NCBI GenBank assembly: GCA_038323615.1
Contig: JBBQHC010000167.1
Coordinates: 1 to 5,507, forward strand
DNA from: JBBKXP01 sp038323615
Lineage (GTDB): Bacteria; Pseudomonadota; Alphaproteobacteria; Rhodobacterales; Rhodobacteraceae
Length of the DNA stretch: 5,507 nt
Reading direction: 5' to 3'
The position numbers were made by a program, and so were the translations under genes. Positions 1 through 5,507 of the stretch are shown piece by piece; positions within the stretch are counted from its first letter, which is position 1, and each line of letters opens with the position of its first letter. The notes under the pieces were generated by a model, which had not been told where the DNA came from, did not search any database, and worked only from the letters and a program-made list of their open reading frames with translations.

Positions 1-1116
1 TTTCACCGCTGAAAAGAACCCCGCAGACTGCGGGTTGTTTTCCGCGCTCAGCTTGTCGAATTCGCGCAGCAGTTCCTTTTGCTTGGTCGTCAGCTTGACC
101 GGGGTTTCCACCGTAAGTTCAATGAACATGTCACCGGGGCCGCCTGACCGCAGCGCCGGCATCCCCTTGGCGCGCAGGCGCATCTGCCGGCCGGTCTGCG
201 ACCCTTCGGGAATCTTGACGCGCGAACGCCCGCCGTCGATCGTCGGCACCTCGATATCGCCGCCCATCGCGGCGTCGACCATCGACACGGGCACACGGCA
301 GAACAGGTTGTTGGCCTCGCGCTGGAACAGGGCGTGTTCCTGCACCTCGATAAAGATATACAGATCGCCGGTCGGGCCGCCGCGCATGCCCGCCTCGCCC
401 TCGCCCGCCAACCTGATCCGCGTGCCGGTTTCGACCCCGGCGGGGATGTTTACCGACAGGCTGCGGTCCTTTTGAACGCGGCCCTGACCGTGGCAGGTAT
501 TGCAGGGATTCTTGATCGTCTGGCCCAACCCGTTGCAGGTCGGGCAGGTCCGTTCGACGGTGAAAAAGCCCTGCTGGGCGCGGACCTTGCCCATGCCCGA
601 ACAGGTCGGGCAGGTCTGGGGTTCGCTGCCGCCTTCGGCGCCGGTGCCCTTGCAGGGCGAACAGGCGACGGCGGTCGGGACGTTGATCGTCTTTTGCAGG
701 CCGTTGAACGCATCCTCGAGGCTGATGCGCAGGTTATAGCGCAGGTCGTTGCCGCGCGATGCGCGACTGCGCCCGCTTGCGGCGCCCTGACGGCCACCCA
801 TGAAATCGCCGAACAGGTCGTCGAAGACGTCGGAAAAGGACGATGCGAAATCGTTGTGTCCGCCGCCGGGGCGCCCGCCCCCCATCCCGTTTTCGAACGC
901 CGCATGACCGTAACGGTCATAGGCCGCCTTTTTGTTGGCGTCCTTGAGGATCTCGTAGGCCTCGTTGGCCTCTTTGAACTGCTCTTCGGCCTTGGGATTG
1001 CTGGCATTGCGGTCGGGGTGAAGATCCTTGGCCTTTTGGCGATAGGCCTTTTTGATCTCGTCGGCGTTTGCGCCTTTCGAGACCCCAAGCGTTTCGTAAT
1101 AGTCACGTTTGGCCAT
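1..1116 (-). CDS. dnaJ: Chaperone protein DnaJ (Hsp40), 3' end missing
   Basis: Co-chaperone that delivers unfolded clients to DnaK in the cytoplasm and stimulates its ATPase. The 372 codons present show the full type I DnaJ layout. The J domain covers about residues 1-70, with the HPD tripeptide at 33-35. A Gly/Phe-rich linker follows at about 73-120. Four zinc-binding CxxCxGxG repeats lie at 152-159 (CSPCKGTG), 169-176 (CPTCSGMG), 191-198 (CPTCNGLG) and 205-212 (CNTCHGQG). The C-terminal client-binding beta domains follow. The frame is open to the window edge, ending in a stretch (NNPQSAGFFSAVK) typical of the last 25 or so residues, so only about a dozen codons should lie outside. The ATG at 1116 gives the canonical MAKRDYYETLGV start and has a GGGGGA ribosome-site candidate about 10 bases upstream. 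It lies 93 bases downstream of dnaK on the same strand, consistent with a dnaKJ operon. Identity is essentially certain. Confidence 0.97.
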   Translation of the reverse strand, partial: MAKRDYYETLGVSKGANADEIKKAYRQKAKDLHPDRNASNPKAEEQFKEANEAYEILKDANKKAAYDRYGHAAFENGMGGGRPGGGHNDFASSFSDVFDDLFGDFMGGRQGAASGRSRASRGNDLRYNLRISLEDAFNGLQKTINVPTAVACSPCKGTGAEGGSEPQTCPTCSGMGKVRAQQGFFTVERTCPTCNGLGQTIKNPCNTCHGQGRVQKDRSLSVNIPAGVETGTRIRLAGEGEAGMRGGPTGDLYIFIEVQEHALFQREANNLFCRVPVSMVDAAMGGDIEVPTIDGGRSRVKIPEGSQTGRQMRLRAKGMPALRSGGPGDMFIELTVETPVKLTTKQKELLREFDKLSAENNPQSAGFFSAVK

Positions 1117-1160
1117 TGGTCGGGTTTCCCCCAAAACTTAAAAGTCTGCGAATGGAAAGA

Positions 1161-1182
1161 CCGGCCCGTGGTGTCGGGCCGG
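1161..1182 (-). terminator. GC-rich hairpin between dnaK and dnaJ (possible attenuator)
   Basis: A perfect 8-bp inverted repeat, CCGGCCCG and CGGGCCGG, flanks a 6-base loop. In the direction of transcription it is followed by TCTTTCC, a short and imperfect T-rich tract. It lies 27 bases after the dnaK stop and 44 bases before the dnaJ start. The shape suggests a leaky intrinsic terminator that would lower dnaJ relative to dnaK, or a structure that protects the dnaK message after processing. The T-tract is too weak to call a full terminator, and read-through to dnaJ is expected because dnaJ has no clear promoter of its own here. Confidence 0.55.
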
Positions 1183-1209
1183 CCCGTCCATGTCGTTGTT
1201 CAGGCGCGA

Positions 1210-3114
1210 TCAGCGGCCGCGCTTGTTGTCATCGAGGTCTTCAAAGTCGGCATCCACAATGTCGTCGCCCTGATCTGCGGCGCGCGGTTCAGCGTCGTCG
1301 GCTTCGGACTGGCTTGACTTATAGATCGCCTCGCCCAGTTTCATCGCCGCTTCGGTAACGTTCTGGATGCCCGATTTGATCTTGCCGGCATTGTCGCCTT
1401 CAAGGTCGTCCTTGAGCGCGGCAATTGCCAGTTCGATCGCCTCGATCGTCGTCGGATCGACCTTGGCGGCATGTTCTTCCATCGACTTTTCGGTCGAATG
1501 GATCAGCCCCTCGGCCTGGTTCTTGGCCTCGACCAGTTCGCGCCGGGCCTTGTCGGCTTCGGCGTTCTCTTCGGCGTCCTTGACCATCTTTTCGATGTCT
1601 TCGTCAGTCAGACCACCGCTGGCCTGAATGGTGATCGCCTGTTCCTTGCCGGTGCCCTTGTCCTTGGCGCCGACCGATACGATGCCGTTGGCGTCGATGT
1701 CGAACGTCACCTCGATCTGCGGCATGCCGCGCGGTGCGGGCGGGATCGATTCAAGGTTGAACTGGCCCAGCATCTTGTTGTCGGAGGCCATTTCGCGTTC
1801 GCCCTGGAACACCCGGATCGTCACCGCGTTCTGGTTGTCCTCGGCGGTCGAGAACACCTGCGATTTCTTGGTCGGGATCGTCGTGTTGCGGTCGATCAGC
1901 CGGGTGAACACGCCGCCCAGCGTTTCGATGCCCAGCGACAGCGGGGTCACGTCGAGCAGCACCACGTCCTTGACGTCGCCTTGCAGCACGCCGGCCTGAA
2001 TCGCGGCACCGAGGGCCACCACTTCGTCCGGGTTCACACCCTTGTGGGGTTCCTTGCCGAAAAACTTGGTCACTTCCTCGACCACTTTCGGCATCCGGGT
2101 CATGCCGCCGACCAGCACCACTTCGTCGATGTCCTTGGTCGACAGCCCGGCGTCTTTCAACGCGGCCTGACAGGGTTTCATCGACGCCTTGATCAGATCG
2201 CCGACAAGGCTTTCCAGTTTGGCGCGGGTCAGTTTCATCACCAGGTGCAGCGGTTGCCCGTTGGTCCCCATCGAGATGAACGGTTGGTTGATTTCGGTCG
2301 AGGTGGAAGACGACAGTTCGATCTTGGCCTTTTCGGCGGCTTCCTTGAGCCGCTGCAACGCCATCTTGTCCTTGGTCAGGTCGGAGCCGTGTTCCTTTTT
2401 GAACTCGTCCGCCAGATAATTGACGATCCGCATGTCGAAATCTTCGCCGCCGAGGAAGGTGTCGCCGTTGGTCGATTTGACTTCGAACAGGCCGTCGTCG
2501 ATTTCCAGGATGGTCACGTCGAATGTGCCGCCGCCAAGGTCATAGACCGCGATCGTCTTGGACTCTTTCTTGTCCAGACCATAGGCCAGCGCCGCCGCCG
2601 TGGGTTCGTTGATGATGCGCAGCACTTCAAGGCCGGCGATCTTGCCGGCGTCCTTGGTCGCCTGACGCTGGGCGTCGTTGAAATAGGCGGGCACGGTGAT
2701 GACGGCCTGCGTCACCTCTTCGCCAAGATAGCTTTCGGCGGTTTCCTTCATCTTTTGCAGGATCACGGCGCTGATCTGGCTGGGCGAATATTTTTCGCCA
2801 CGGGTTTCGACCCAGGCGTCACCGTTGCCGCCATCGACGATGGTGAAGGGGACAAGTTTCTTGTCCTTGGTCACTTCGTCATCGGTGACGCGGCGGCCGA
2901 TCAGGCGCTTGACCGCAAAGATGGTGTTTTCGGGGTTGGTCACGGCCTGCCGCTTGGCGGCCTGACCGACCAGCCGTTCATTGTCGGTAAAGGCGACGAT
3001 GGACGGGGTGGTGCGCGCGCCTTCGGCGTTTTCGATGACGCGGGGTTTGCTGCCATCCATGATGGCGACGCAGGAGTTCGTGGTTCCGAGGTCGATTCCG
3101 ATAACTTTAGCCAT
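1210..3114 (-). CDS. dnaK: Molecular chaperone DnaK (Hsp70)
   Basis: ATP-driven chaperone that binds exposed hydrophobic segments and cycles with DnaJ and GrpE in the cytoplasm. The 634-residue product matches the usual bacterial length (630-640). The nucleotide-binding domain spans about 1-382, with the phosphate-1 motif IGIDLGTTNSCVA (5-17), the phosphate-2 motif DLGGGTFDV (192-200, including the Thr equivalent to the E. coli autophosphorylation site), NEPTAAALAYGL (169-180) and the adenosine-site region VVLVGGMTRMP (332-342). The conserved hydrophobic linker VVLLDVTPLSLG lies at 384-395. The beta substrate-binding domain follows to about 500, then the helical lid, ending in an acidic tail (DADFEDLDDNKRGR). 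The ATG at 3114 is chosen because it gives MAKVIGIDLGTTNS, with GGGA seven bases upstream. An in-frame ATG at 3150 would add twelve residues not typical of the family. grpE is not in this window. Confidence 0.99.
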   Translation of the reverse strand: MAKVIGIDLGTTNSCVAIMDGSKPRVIENAEGARTTPSIVAFTDNERLVGQAAKRQAVTNPENTIFAVKRLIGRRVTDDEVTKDKKLVPFTIVDGGNGDAWVETRGEKYSPSQISAVILQKMKETAESYLGEEVTQAVITVPAYFNDAQRQATKDAGKIAGLEVLRIINEPTAAALAYGLDKKESKTIAVYDLGGGTFDVTILEIDDGLFEVKSTNGDTFLGGEDFDMRIVNYLADEFKKEHGSDLTKDKMALQRLKEAAEKAKIELSSSTSTEINQPFISMGTNGQPLHLVMKLTRAKLESLVGDLIKASMKPCQAALKDAGLSTKDIDEVVLVGGMTRMPKVVEEVTKFFGKEPHKGVNPDEVVALGAAIQAGVLQGDVKDVVLLDVTPLSLGIETLGGVFTRLIDRNTTIPTKKSQVFSTAEDNQNAVTIRVFQGEREMASDNKMLGQFNLESIPPAPRGMPQIEVTFDIDANGIVSVGAKDKGTGKEQAITIQASGGLTDEDIEKMVKDAEENAEADKARRELVEAKNQAEGLIHSTEKSMEEHAAKVDPTTIEAIELAIAALKDDLEGDNAGKIKSGIQNVTEAAMKLGEAIYKSSQSEADDAEPRAADQGDDIVDADFEDLDDNKRGR

Positions 3115-3220
3115 TTTCAAATCCCATTCTTCAGGCGGTTTGAGCGGCACAGGCCCGTCGTGGCACCCGCGCCAATGTTGGAGGTGAACAGCGCGGCATC
3201 GAGGATGCCTTGCTGCTGAT
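3115..3220 (-). other. dnaK 5' untranslated leader with 5'-terminal stem-loop
   Basis: If transcription starts about seven bases after the -10 element, the dnaK message has a leader of roughly 105 bases. No gene is visible in it. Its first 30 or so bases fold into a compact stem-loop (3189-3215): GGCATC and GATGCC around a CTC loop form six pairs, then a 2x2 internal mismatch (AA opposite GC), then CAGC pairing with GCTG. The hairpin therefore sits almost at the 5' end, far from the ribosome site. This favours a role in message stability over direct start-site masking. The hairpin is seen in the sequence; its role is inference. Confidence 0.45.
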
Positions 3221-3225
3221 AGCGG

Positions 3226-3256
3226 CTATATAGGGGTCCGATTTGGGGGCTGCAAC
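3226..3256 (-). promoter_or_regulatory. dnaK: dnaK promoter, sigma-32-like and sigma-70-like elements superimposed
   Basis: Read leftwards, the -35 region is GTTGCAG (3256-3250), preceded by a C-rich run as in alphaproteobacterial heat-shock promoters. The -10 region is CCCCTATATAG (3236-3226). The C-rich -10 block starting 14 bases after GTTGCA fits the RpoH pattern (CTTGAA, 13-17 bases, CCCCATnT-like), although the -35 departs from CTTGAA at two positions. The same DNA can be read as a housekeeping promoter, TTGCAG-17-TATATA, with optimal spacing. No CIRCE operator (TTAGCACTC dyad) is visible, so HrcA control here is unlikely. Predicted transcription start is about 3219-3221. Confidence 0.7.
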
Positions 3257-3355
3257 GGGGGCAGGGCAGACTTGGTGCGCAAAACACAGGTTTCTCGGGT
3301 GAATTGGCCAGAATCCCTGATCACTATGCGGCTTGCCACGTCGGGGCGCAACGCG

Positions 3356-4177
3356 TCAGTGTCCCGCGCTCCAGCTGAGGGATGCGTTTTTCCGGGTAAA
3401 AAATTCGGCCATCATGCCGATCAGGACCAGCACCAGCGACAGGATCAGCGGATAGCTGACCGAACTGTTGTGCGGGTTGTAGTTGATGAACACATCGCCA
3501 CGCATCTGATCAATCGTGTGGAACAGCGGGTTCCAGTCGAACAACACCAGCATGAAGCTAGGCAGTGAATTGGCGACGAACATCTTGCCCGACGCGATCA
3601 TGTTGGCGCGGGCATAGATCGACTGCGCTACGCCGGTAAACTGGGGAAACCACGGCTTGAGCGACAGGAATATGATGCCGACTGCGACGCCGGAAAACCA
3701 TGCCAGCAGGAACATGCCCAACGCCGGGATCGGCTGGTCGATGTACACCGGGGTGATCAGAACGTGATACAGGAACAGAACCACCAGCAAAGACAGCAAC
3801 TGAATATACAGCGACCCTAGCGCAGCCGCCGCAATCGTGATGATGGTGTTCAGCGGGGCATGCTGCATCATCGCCGATGCCGGTCCTTCGGATTTGAATA
3901 CCGCCCCCATCGCCTTGGTATGGGTGAGGAACAGAAAGATCCCCGTCATGATATACAGCAGGAAATCGCCGCGGATCGCGTTGCCCTTGAGCCCCAGAAC
4001 CGTAAACATGAAATAGAACGCCCCGACAAAGATCAGGGTTTGCGAAACCGCCAGCAGCAACCCGACAAGCGCATTGCTGTGATCCTTGCGGATCTGGCGG
4101 ACGATGGAGTGATAGATCAGTTCCAGCATCCCAAAGGCCGTGCCGGTCGTCGTGCGCCGCAATTTGCCCTGATACAA
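3356..4177 (-). CDS. ABC-2 type transporter permease, KpsM/Wzm-like polysaccharide exporter subunit
   Basis: Inner-membrane half of an ABC exporter, probably for a capsule- or O-antigen-type polysaccharide. The 273-residue product is close in length to KpsM (about 258). An amphipathic, basic N-terminus (1-33) is followed by about six hydrophobic segments near 36-62, 70-90, 109-140, 150-172, 185-212 (weaker) and 243-261, with a basic C-terminal tail (TRKNASLSW). This is the ABC-2 topology. There is no nucleotide-binding domain, so a separate ATPase is needed, and none is in the window. The start is TTG: AGGA lies eight bases upstream and the upstream frame closes at 4211-4213. The first ATG (4129, residue 17) has no ribosome site and would remove part of the N-terminal segment. 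It lies 241 bases upstream of dnaK on the same strand, with no obvious terminator between. The transported substrate cannot be read from the sequence. Confidence 0.85.
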   Translation of the reverse strand: MYQGKLRRTTTGTAFGMLELIYHSIVRQIRKDHSNALVGLLLAVSQTLIFVGAFYFMFTVLGLKGNAIRGDFLLYIMTGIFLFLTHTKAMGAVFKSEGPASAMMQHAPLNTIITIAAAALGSLYIQLLSLLVVLFLYHVLITPVYIDQPIPALGMFLLAWFSGVAVGIIFLSLKPWFPQFTGVAQSIYARANMIASGKMFVANSLPSFMLVLFDWNPLFHTIDQMRGDVFINYNPHNSSVSYPLILSLVLVLIGMMAEFFTRKNASLSWSAGH

Positions 4178-4190
4178 CTGTCTGATCCTG
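4175..4190 (-). promoter_or_regulatory. Ribosome-binding site and TTG start of the permease gene
   Basis: On the minus strand AGGA (4189-4186) precedes the TTG codon (4177-4175) by eight bases. No ATG, GTG or other TTG lies in frame between this codon and the upstream stop at 4211-4213. The downstream ATG at 4129 lacks any purine-rich site. This is why the rarer TTG start was chosen. Confidence 0.65.
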
Positions 4191-4202
4191 CTACCTGATG
4201 CC

Positions 4203-4214
4203 GTGACGTATCAC
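4203..4214. promoter_or_regulatory. Short dyad GTGA-N4-TCAC in the divergent intergenic region, possible operator
   Basis: GTGACGTATCAC has matching 4-base half sites with a 4-base gap. It lies between the permease start (4177) and the -35 of the putative rightward promoter (4224). It resembles a CRP-family half-site pair but has a gap of four, not six, so it is not a standard CRP/FNR box. Such a short dyad can arise by chance; its location is the main argument for it. Confidence 0.25.
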
Positions 4215-4223
4215 ATGAAATTC

Positions 4224-4252
4224 TTGCCGATCGCCTGGTCGCGCAGCATAAA
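4224..4252 (+). promoter_or_regulatory. Putative sigma-70 promoter for cysQ-kdsB
   Basis: TTGCCG (4224-4229) and CATAAA (4247-4252) are separated by exactly 17 bases, each matching four of six consensus positions. Transcription would start near 4259, giving a leader of about 60 bases before the cysQ ATG. This is the best rightward promoter candidate in the divergent region, judged by eye. Confidence 0.45.
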
Positions 4253-4273
4253 GGGACTGCCCGCAGACTACAA
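4245..4273 (-). promoter_or_regulatory. Weak putative promoter for the permease gene
   Basis: Read leftwards, TTGTAG (4273-4268) and TATGCT (4250-4245) are 17 bases apart. The -35 matches only three and the -10 four of six consensus bases. Its -10 overlaps the -10 of the opposing cysQ promoter candidate, so the two would compete for polymerase if both are real. A different, non-consensus promoter is possible. Confidence 0.25.
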
Positions 4274-4318
4274 CAATAACGCCAAGGGGCTGGCGGGCAT
4301 GTGAAGGACGGGCAAAAT

Positions 4319-5116
4319 ATGGATTTCGACAGGCTGACCGAGGTCATGCGCCGCTTGGCGCTGGAGGCGGGCGATGCGATCATGGCGGTCTATCGCGCCC
4401 CCGATTTCGAGGTCCGCGCCAAATCCGATGACAGCCCCGTCACCGCTGCAGACGAGGCCGCCGATGCGATCATTGCCGCCGGTTTGCGTGCCGCATTCGC
4501 CGGTGTGCCGCTGGTGACCGAAGAGCAGGCCGCCACCCATGCCCAGACCGTCAGCACCTTTCTGATCGTCGATCCGCTGGACGGCACCAAGGAGTTCGTG
4601 CAGCGCCGTGGTGATTTCACCGTCAACATCGCTTATGTCGTCGATGGTCTGCCGCTGCGCGGGATCGTCTATGCCCCGGCCAAGGGACGGTTGTTCTATA
4701 CCCGCGCCGATGGTCAGGCGGTCGAGGAAACCGGCGATTTTGCCAAGGATACTGTCGGCCCGACCCGCCCTATCCGCGTCGCCAGCCCCGATAACGCCGC
4801 CCTGATGGTCGTCGCGTCGAAATCGCACCGCGATGCCGCCACCGACGATTACATCGCCAAATATGCCGTTCGCGACATGACCAGCGCGGGGTCATCGCTC
4901 AAGTTCTGTCTGGTCGCCACGGGCGAGGCTGATCTGTATCCCCGTCTGGGGCGCACGATGGAATGGGACACTGCCGCTGGTCACGCCGTGTTGGCGGGTG
5001 CGGGCGGTTCGGTGGTGCGCCATGACGATCACAAACCGCTGACCTATGGCAAACCGGGGTTCGAAAATCCGTTCTTCATCGCAATGGCCCCCGGCGTAAA
5101 GCTCGAGTCCGCCTGA
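4319..5116 (+). CDS. cysQ: 3'(2'),5'-bisphosphate nucleotidase CysQ (PAP phosphatase)
   Basis: Mg-dependent, typically lithium-sensitive phosphatase of the inositol monophosphatase superfamily. It hydrolyses 3'-phosphoadenosine 5'-phosphate (PAP) to AMP, relieving inhibition of PAPS-using enzymes in sulfate assimilation or sulfation. The 265-residue product carries the superfamily metal-site motifs: KSDDSPVTAAD (35-45), VTEE (66-69), DPLDGTKEF (85-93) and EWDTAAGHAVL (215-225). The spacing and the KEFxxRxGDFTVNIA stretch (91-105) favour CysQ over a true inositol monophosphatase such as SuhB. The ATG at 4319 is preferred because GAAGGA lies ten bases upstream; a GTG at 4301 would add six residues and has a poorer site. 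Its stop shares one base with the next start, indicating one operon with kdsB. Pairing with a Kdo gene could suggest a sulfated glycan, but CysQ also serves cysteine synthesis. Confidence 0.93.
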   Translation: MDFDRLTEVMRRLALEAGDAIMAVYRAPDFEVRAKSDDSPVTAADEAADAIIAAGLRAAFAGVPLVTEEQAATHAQTVSTFLIVDPLDGTKEFVQRRGDFTVNIAYVVDGLPLRGIVYAPAKGRLFYTRADGQAVEETGDFAKDTVGPTRPIRVASPDNAALMVVASKSHRDAATDDYIAKYAVRDMTSAGSSLKFCLVATGEADLYPRLGRTMEWDTAAGHAVLAGAGGSVVRHDDHKPLTYGKPGFENPFFIAMAPGVKLESA

Positions 5117-5507
5117 TGGGCACCCTGATCGTCATTCCCGCCCGCTATGCCTCGACCCGTTATCCGGGCAAACCGCTTGTTGAACTGCGTGGTGCCGGGG
5201 GTGAATTGAAAAGCCTGATCCGCCGTTCGTGGGACGCCGCGATGCTGGTGCAGGATGTTGACCGGGTTGTCGTCGCCACCGACGATGCCCGGATTCGTGA
5301 CGCCGCGCAGGATTTCGGGGCCGAGGTGGTGATGACCTCCGAGGCGTGTCAGAACGGCACCGAACGCTGTGCCGAGGCGTTTGATACGCTGGGTGGCGGC
5401 TACGATATCGTCGTCAACCTGCAAGGTGACGCCCCCCTGACCCCGCATTGGTTCGTCGAAGACCTGATCGCGGGGCTGCGGGCACATCCGGTGGCCGAGG
5501 TGGCGAC
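5116..5507 (+). CDS. kdsB: KdsB-like 3-deoxy-manno-octulosonate cytidylyltransferase, 3' end missing
   Basis: Probably makes CMP-Kdo from CTP and Kdo, the activated sugar for lipopolysaccharide core or capsule linkers. Only the first 130 residues are present of about 250-265 expected. The nucleotide-binding signature IPARYASTRYPGKPL lies at 7-21. VVVATDD (51-57), a GTER segment (81-84) and NLQGDAPLTP (101-110) follow in the order seen in KdsB. Two points differ from housekeeping KdsB: the motif normally QGDEP reads QGDAP (103-107; the metal-ligand Asp is kept), and the usual GxPMIxxV region is replaced by GAGGELKSLIRRSWDAA (26-42). This suggests a divergent branch, perhaps a capsule-type (KpsU-like) enzyme or one for a related acidic sugar. 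The ATG at 5116 overlaps the cysQ stop (TGATG) and has only a weak ribosome site, so translational coupling is likely. Confidence 0.85.
   Translation, partial: MGTLIVIPARYASTRYPGKPLVELRGAGGELKSLIRRSWDAAMLVQDVDRVVVATDDARIRDAAQDFGAEVVMTSEACQNGTERCAEAFDTLGGGYDIVVNLQGDAPLTPHWFVEDLIAGLRAHPVAEVA

Noticed and set aside
334..1317. A 327-codon open frame antisense to dnaJ, crossing into dnaK
   Set aside because: It spans the dnaK-dnaJ spacer and two genuine genes, is Ala/Gly/Val-rich, and shows no family resemblance. The opposite strand encodes unmistakable DnaJ with its HPD and zinc motifs.
3115..3150. Upstream ATG extending DnaK by twelve residues
   Set aside because: The extension (MPLKPPEEWDLK) is absent from typical DnaK proteins, whereas the ATG at 3114 gives the canonical MAKVIGIDLG start with GGGA at good spacing.
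1471..3219. A 582-codon open frame antisense to dnaK
   Set aside because: It mirrors the codon structure of a highly expressed GC-rich gene, which leaves few stops on the opposite strand. The product is an unnatural mix rich in Asp, His, Phe, Gly and Val with no recognisable domain, and it covers the dnaK promoter. Antisense frames opposite Hsp70 genes are a well-known artefact.
3257..3355. Small gene or terminator between the permease stop and the dnaK promoter
   Set aside because: No reading frame with a ribosome site and no stem followed by a T-run is visible; only scattered 4-base pairings such as TTGC/GCAA occur.
4203..4214. CRP/FNR binding site
   Set aside because: The half sites GTGA and TCAC are separated by four bases, where CRP-type sites need six, and the outer bases do not match on both sides. 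It is kept only as an unspecified dyad.
4268..4828. A 186-codon minus-strand frame opposite cysQ
   Set aside because: It overlaps a gene with full CysQ motifs, has Gly/Asp/Arg-rich shadow composition, and shows no domain or convincing ribosome site.
5044..5487. A 147-codon minus-strand frame opposite the cysQ-kdsB junction
   Set aside because: It lies across two recognisable plus-strand genes and has no family signature.

Overview
The window is GC-rich (roughly 60% by eye) and carries ordinary, uninterrupted bacterial chromosomal genes. The protein sequences, the compact gene spacing and the pairing of a dnaK-dnaJ unit with a KpsM-like permease, cysQ and a KdsB-type cytidylyltransferase point to an alphaproteobacterium, most likely of the Rhodobacterales (Roseobacter/Paracoccus-like). 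That placement rests on recalled family resemblance, not on a search. I see no tRNA, rRNA, insertion sequence, phage gene or CRISPR array.

Layout. Positions 1-4177 are read leftwards. The order of transcription is: an ABC-2 type permease of the polysaccharide-export kind (4177 to 3356, starting at a TTG codon); a 241-base gap holding the dnaK promoter and leader; dnaK (3114 to 1210); a 93-base spacer with a strong GC hairpin; and dnaJ (1116 leftwards, cut by the window edge about a dozen codons before its expected end). Positions 4178-4318 form a divergent intergenic region with a plausible promoter for each side and a small dyad. From 4319 rightwards lies cysQ (4319-5116), whose stop codon overlaps by one base the ATG of a KdsB-like CMP-Kdo synthetase gene that runs off the window at 5507.

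How the genes fit together. DnaK and DnaJ are the core Hsp70 chaperone pair. They sit behind a promoter that reads both as a heat-shock (sigma-32/RpoH) and as a housekeeping promoter, with a leader that can fold at its extreme 5' end. The other three genes suggest an envelope-glycan theme: the permease resembles the membrane half of capsule/O-polysaccharide exporters, KdsB activates Kdo (a lipopolysaccharide and capsule-linker sugar), and CysQ removes PAP, the by-product of PAPS-dependent sulfate reduction or sulfation. The functional link among these three is inference from proximity. The most noteworthy points are the regulatory architecture around dnaK, the QGDAP variant of the normally QGDEP motif in the KdsB-like protein, and the divergent control region. 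I found no clear evidence of a wholly new system.
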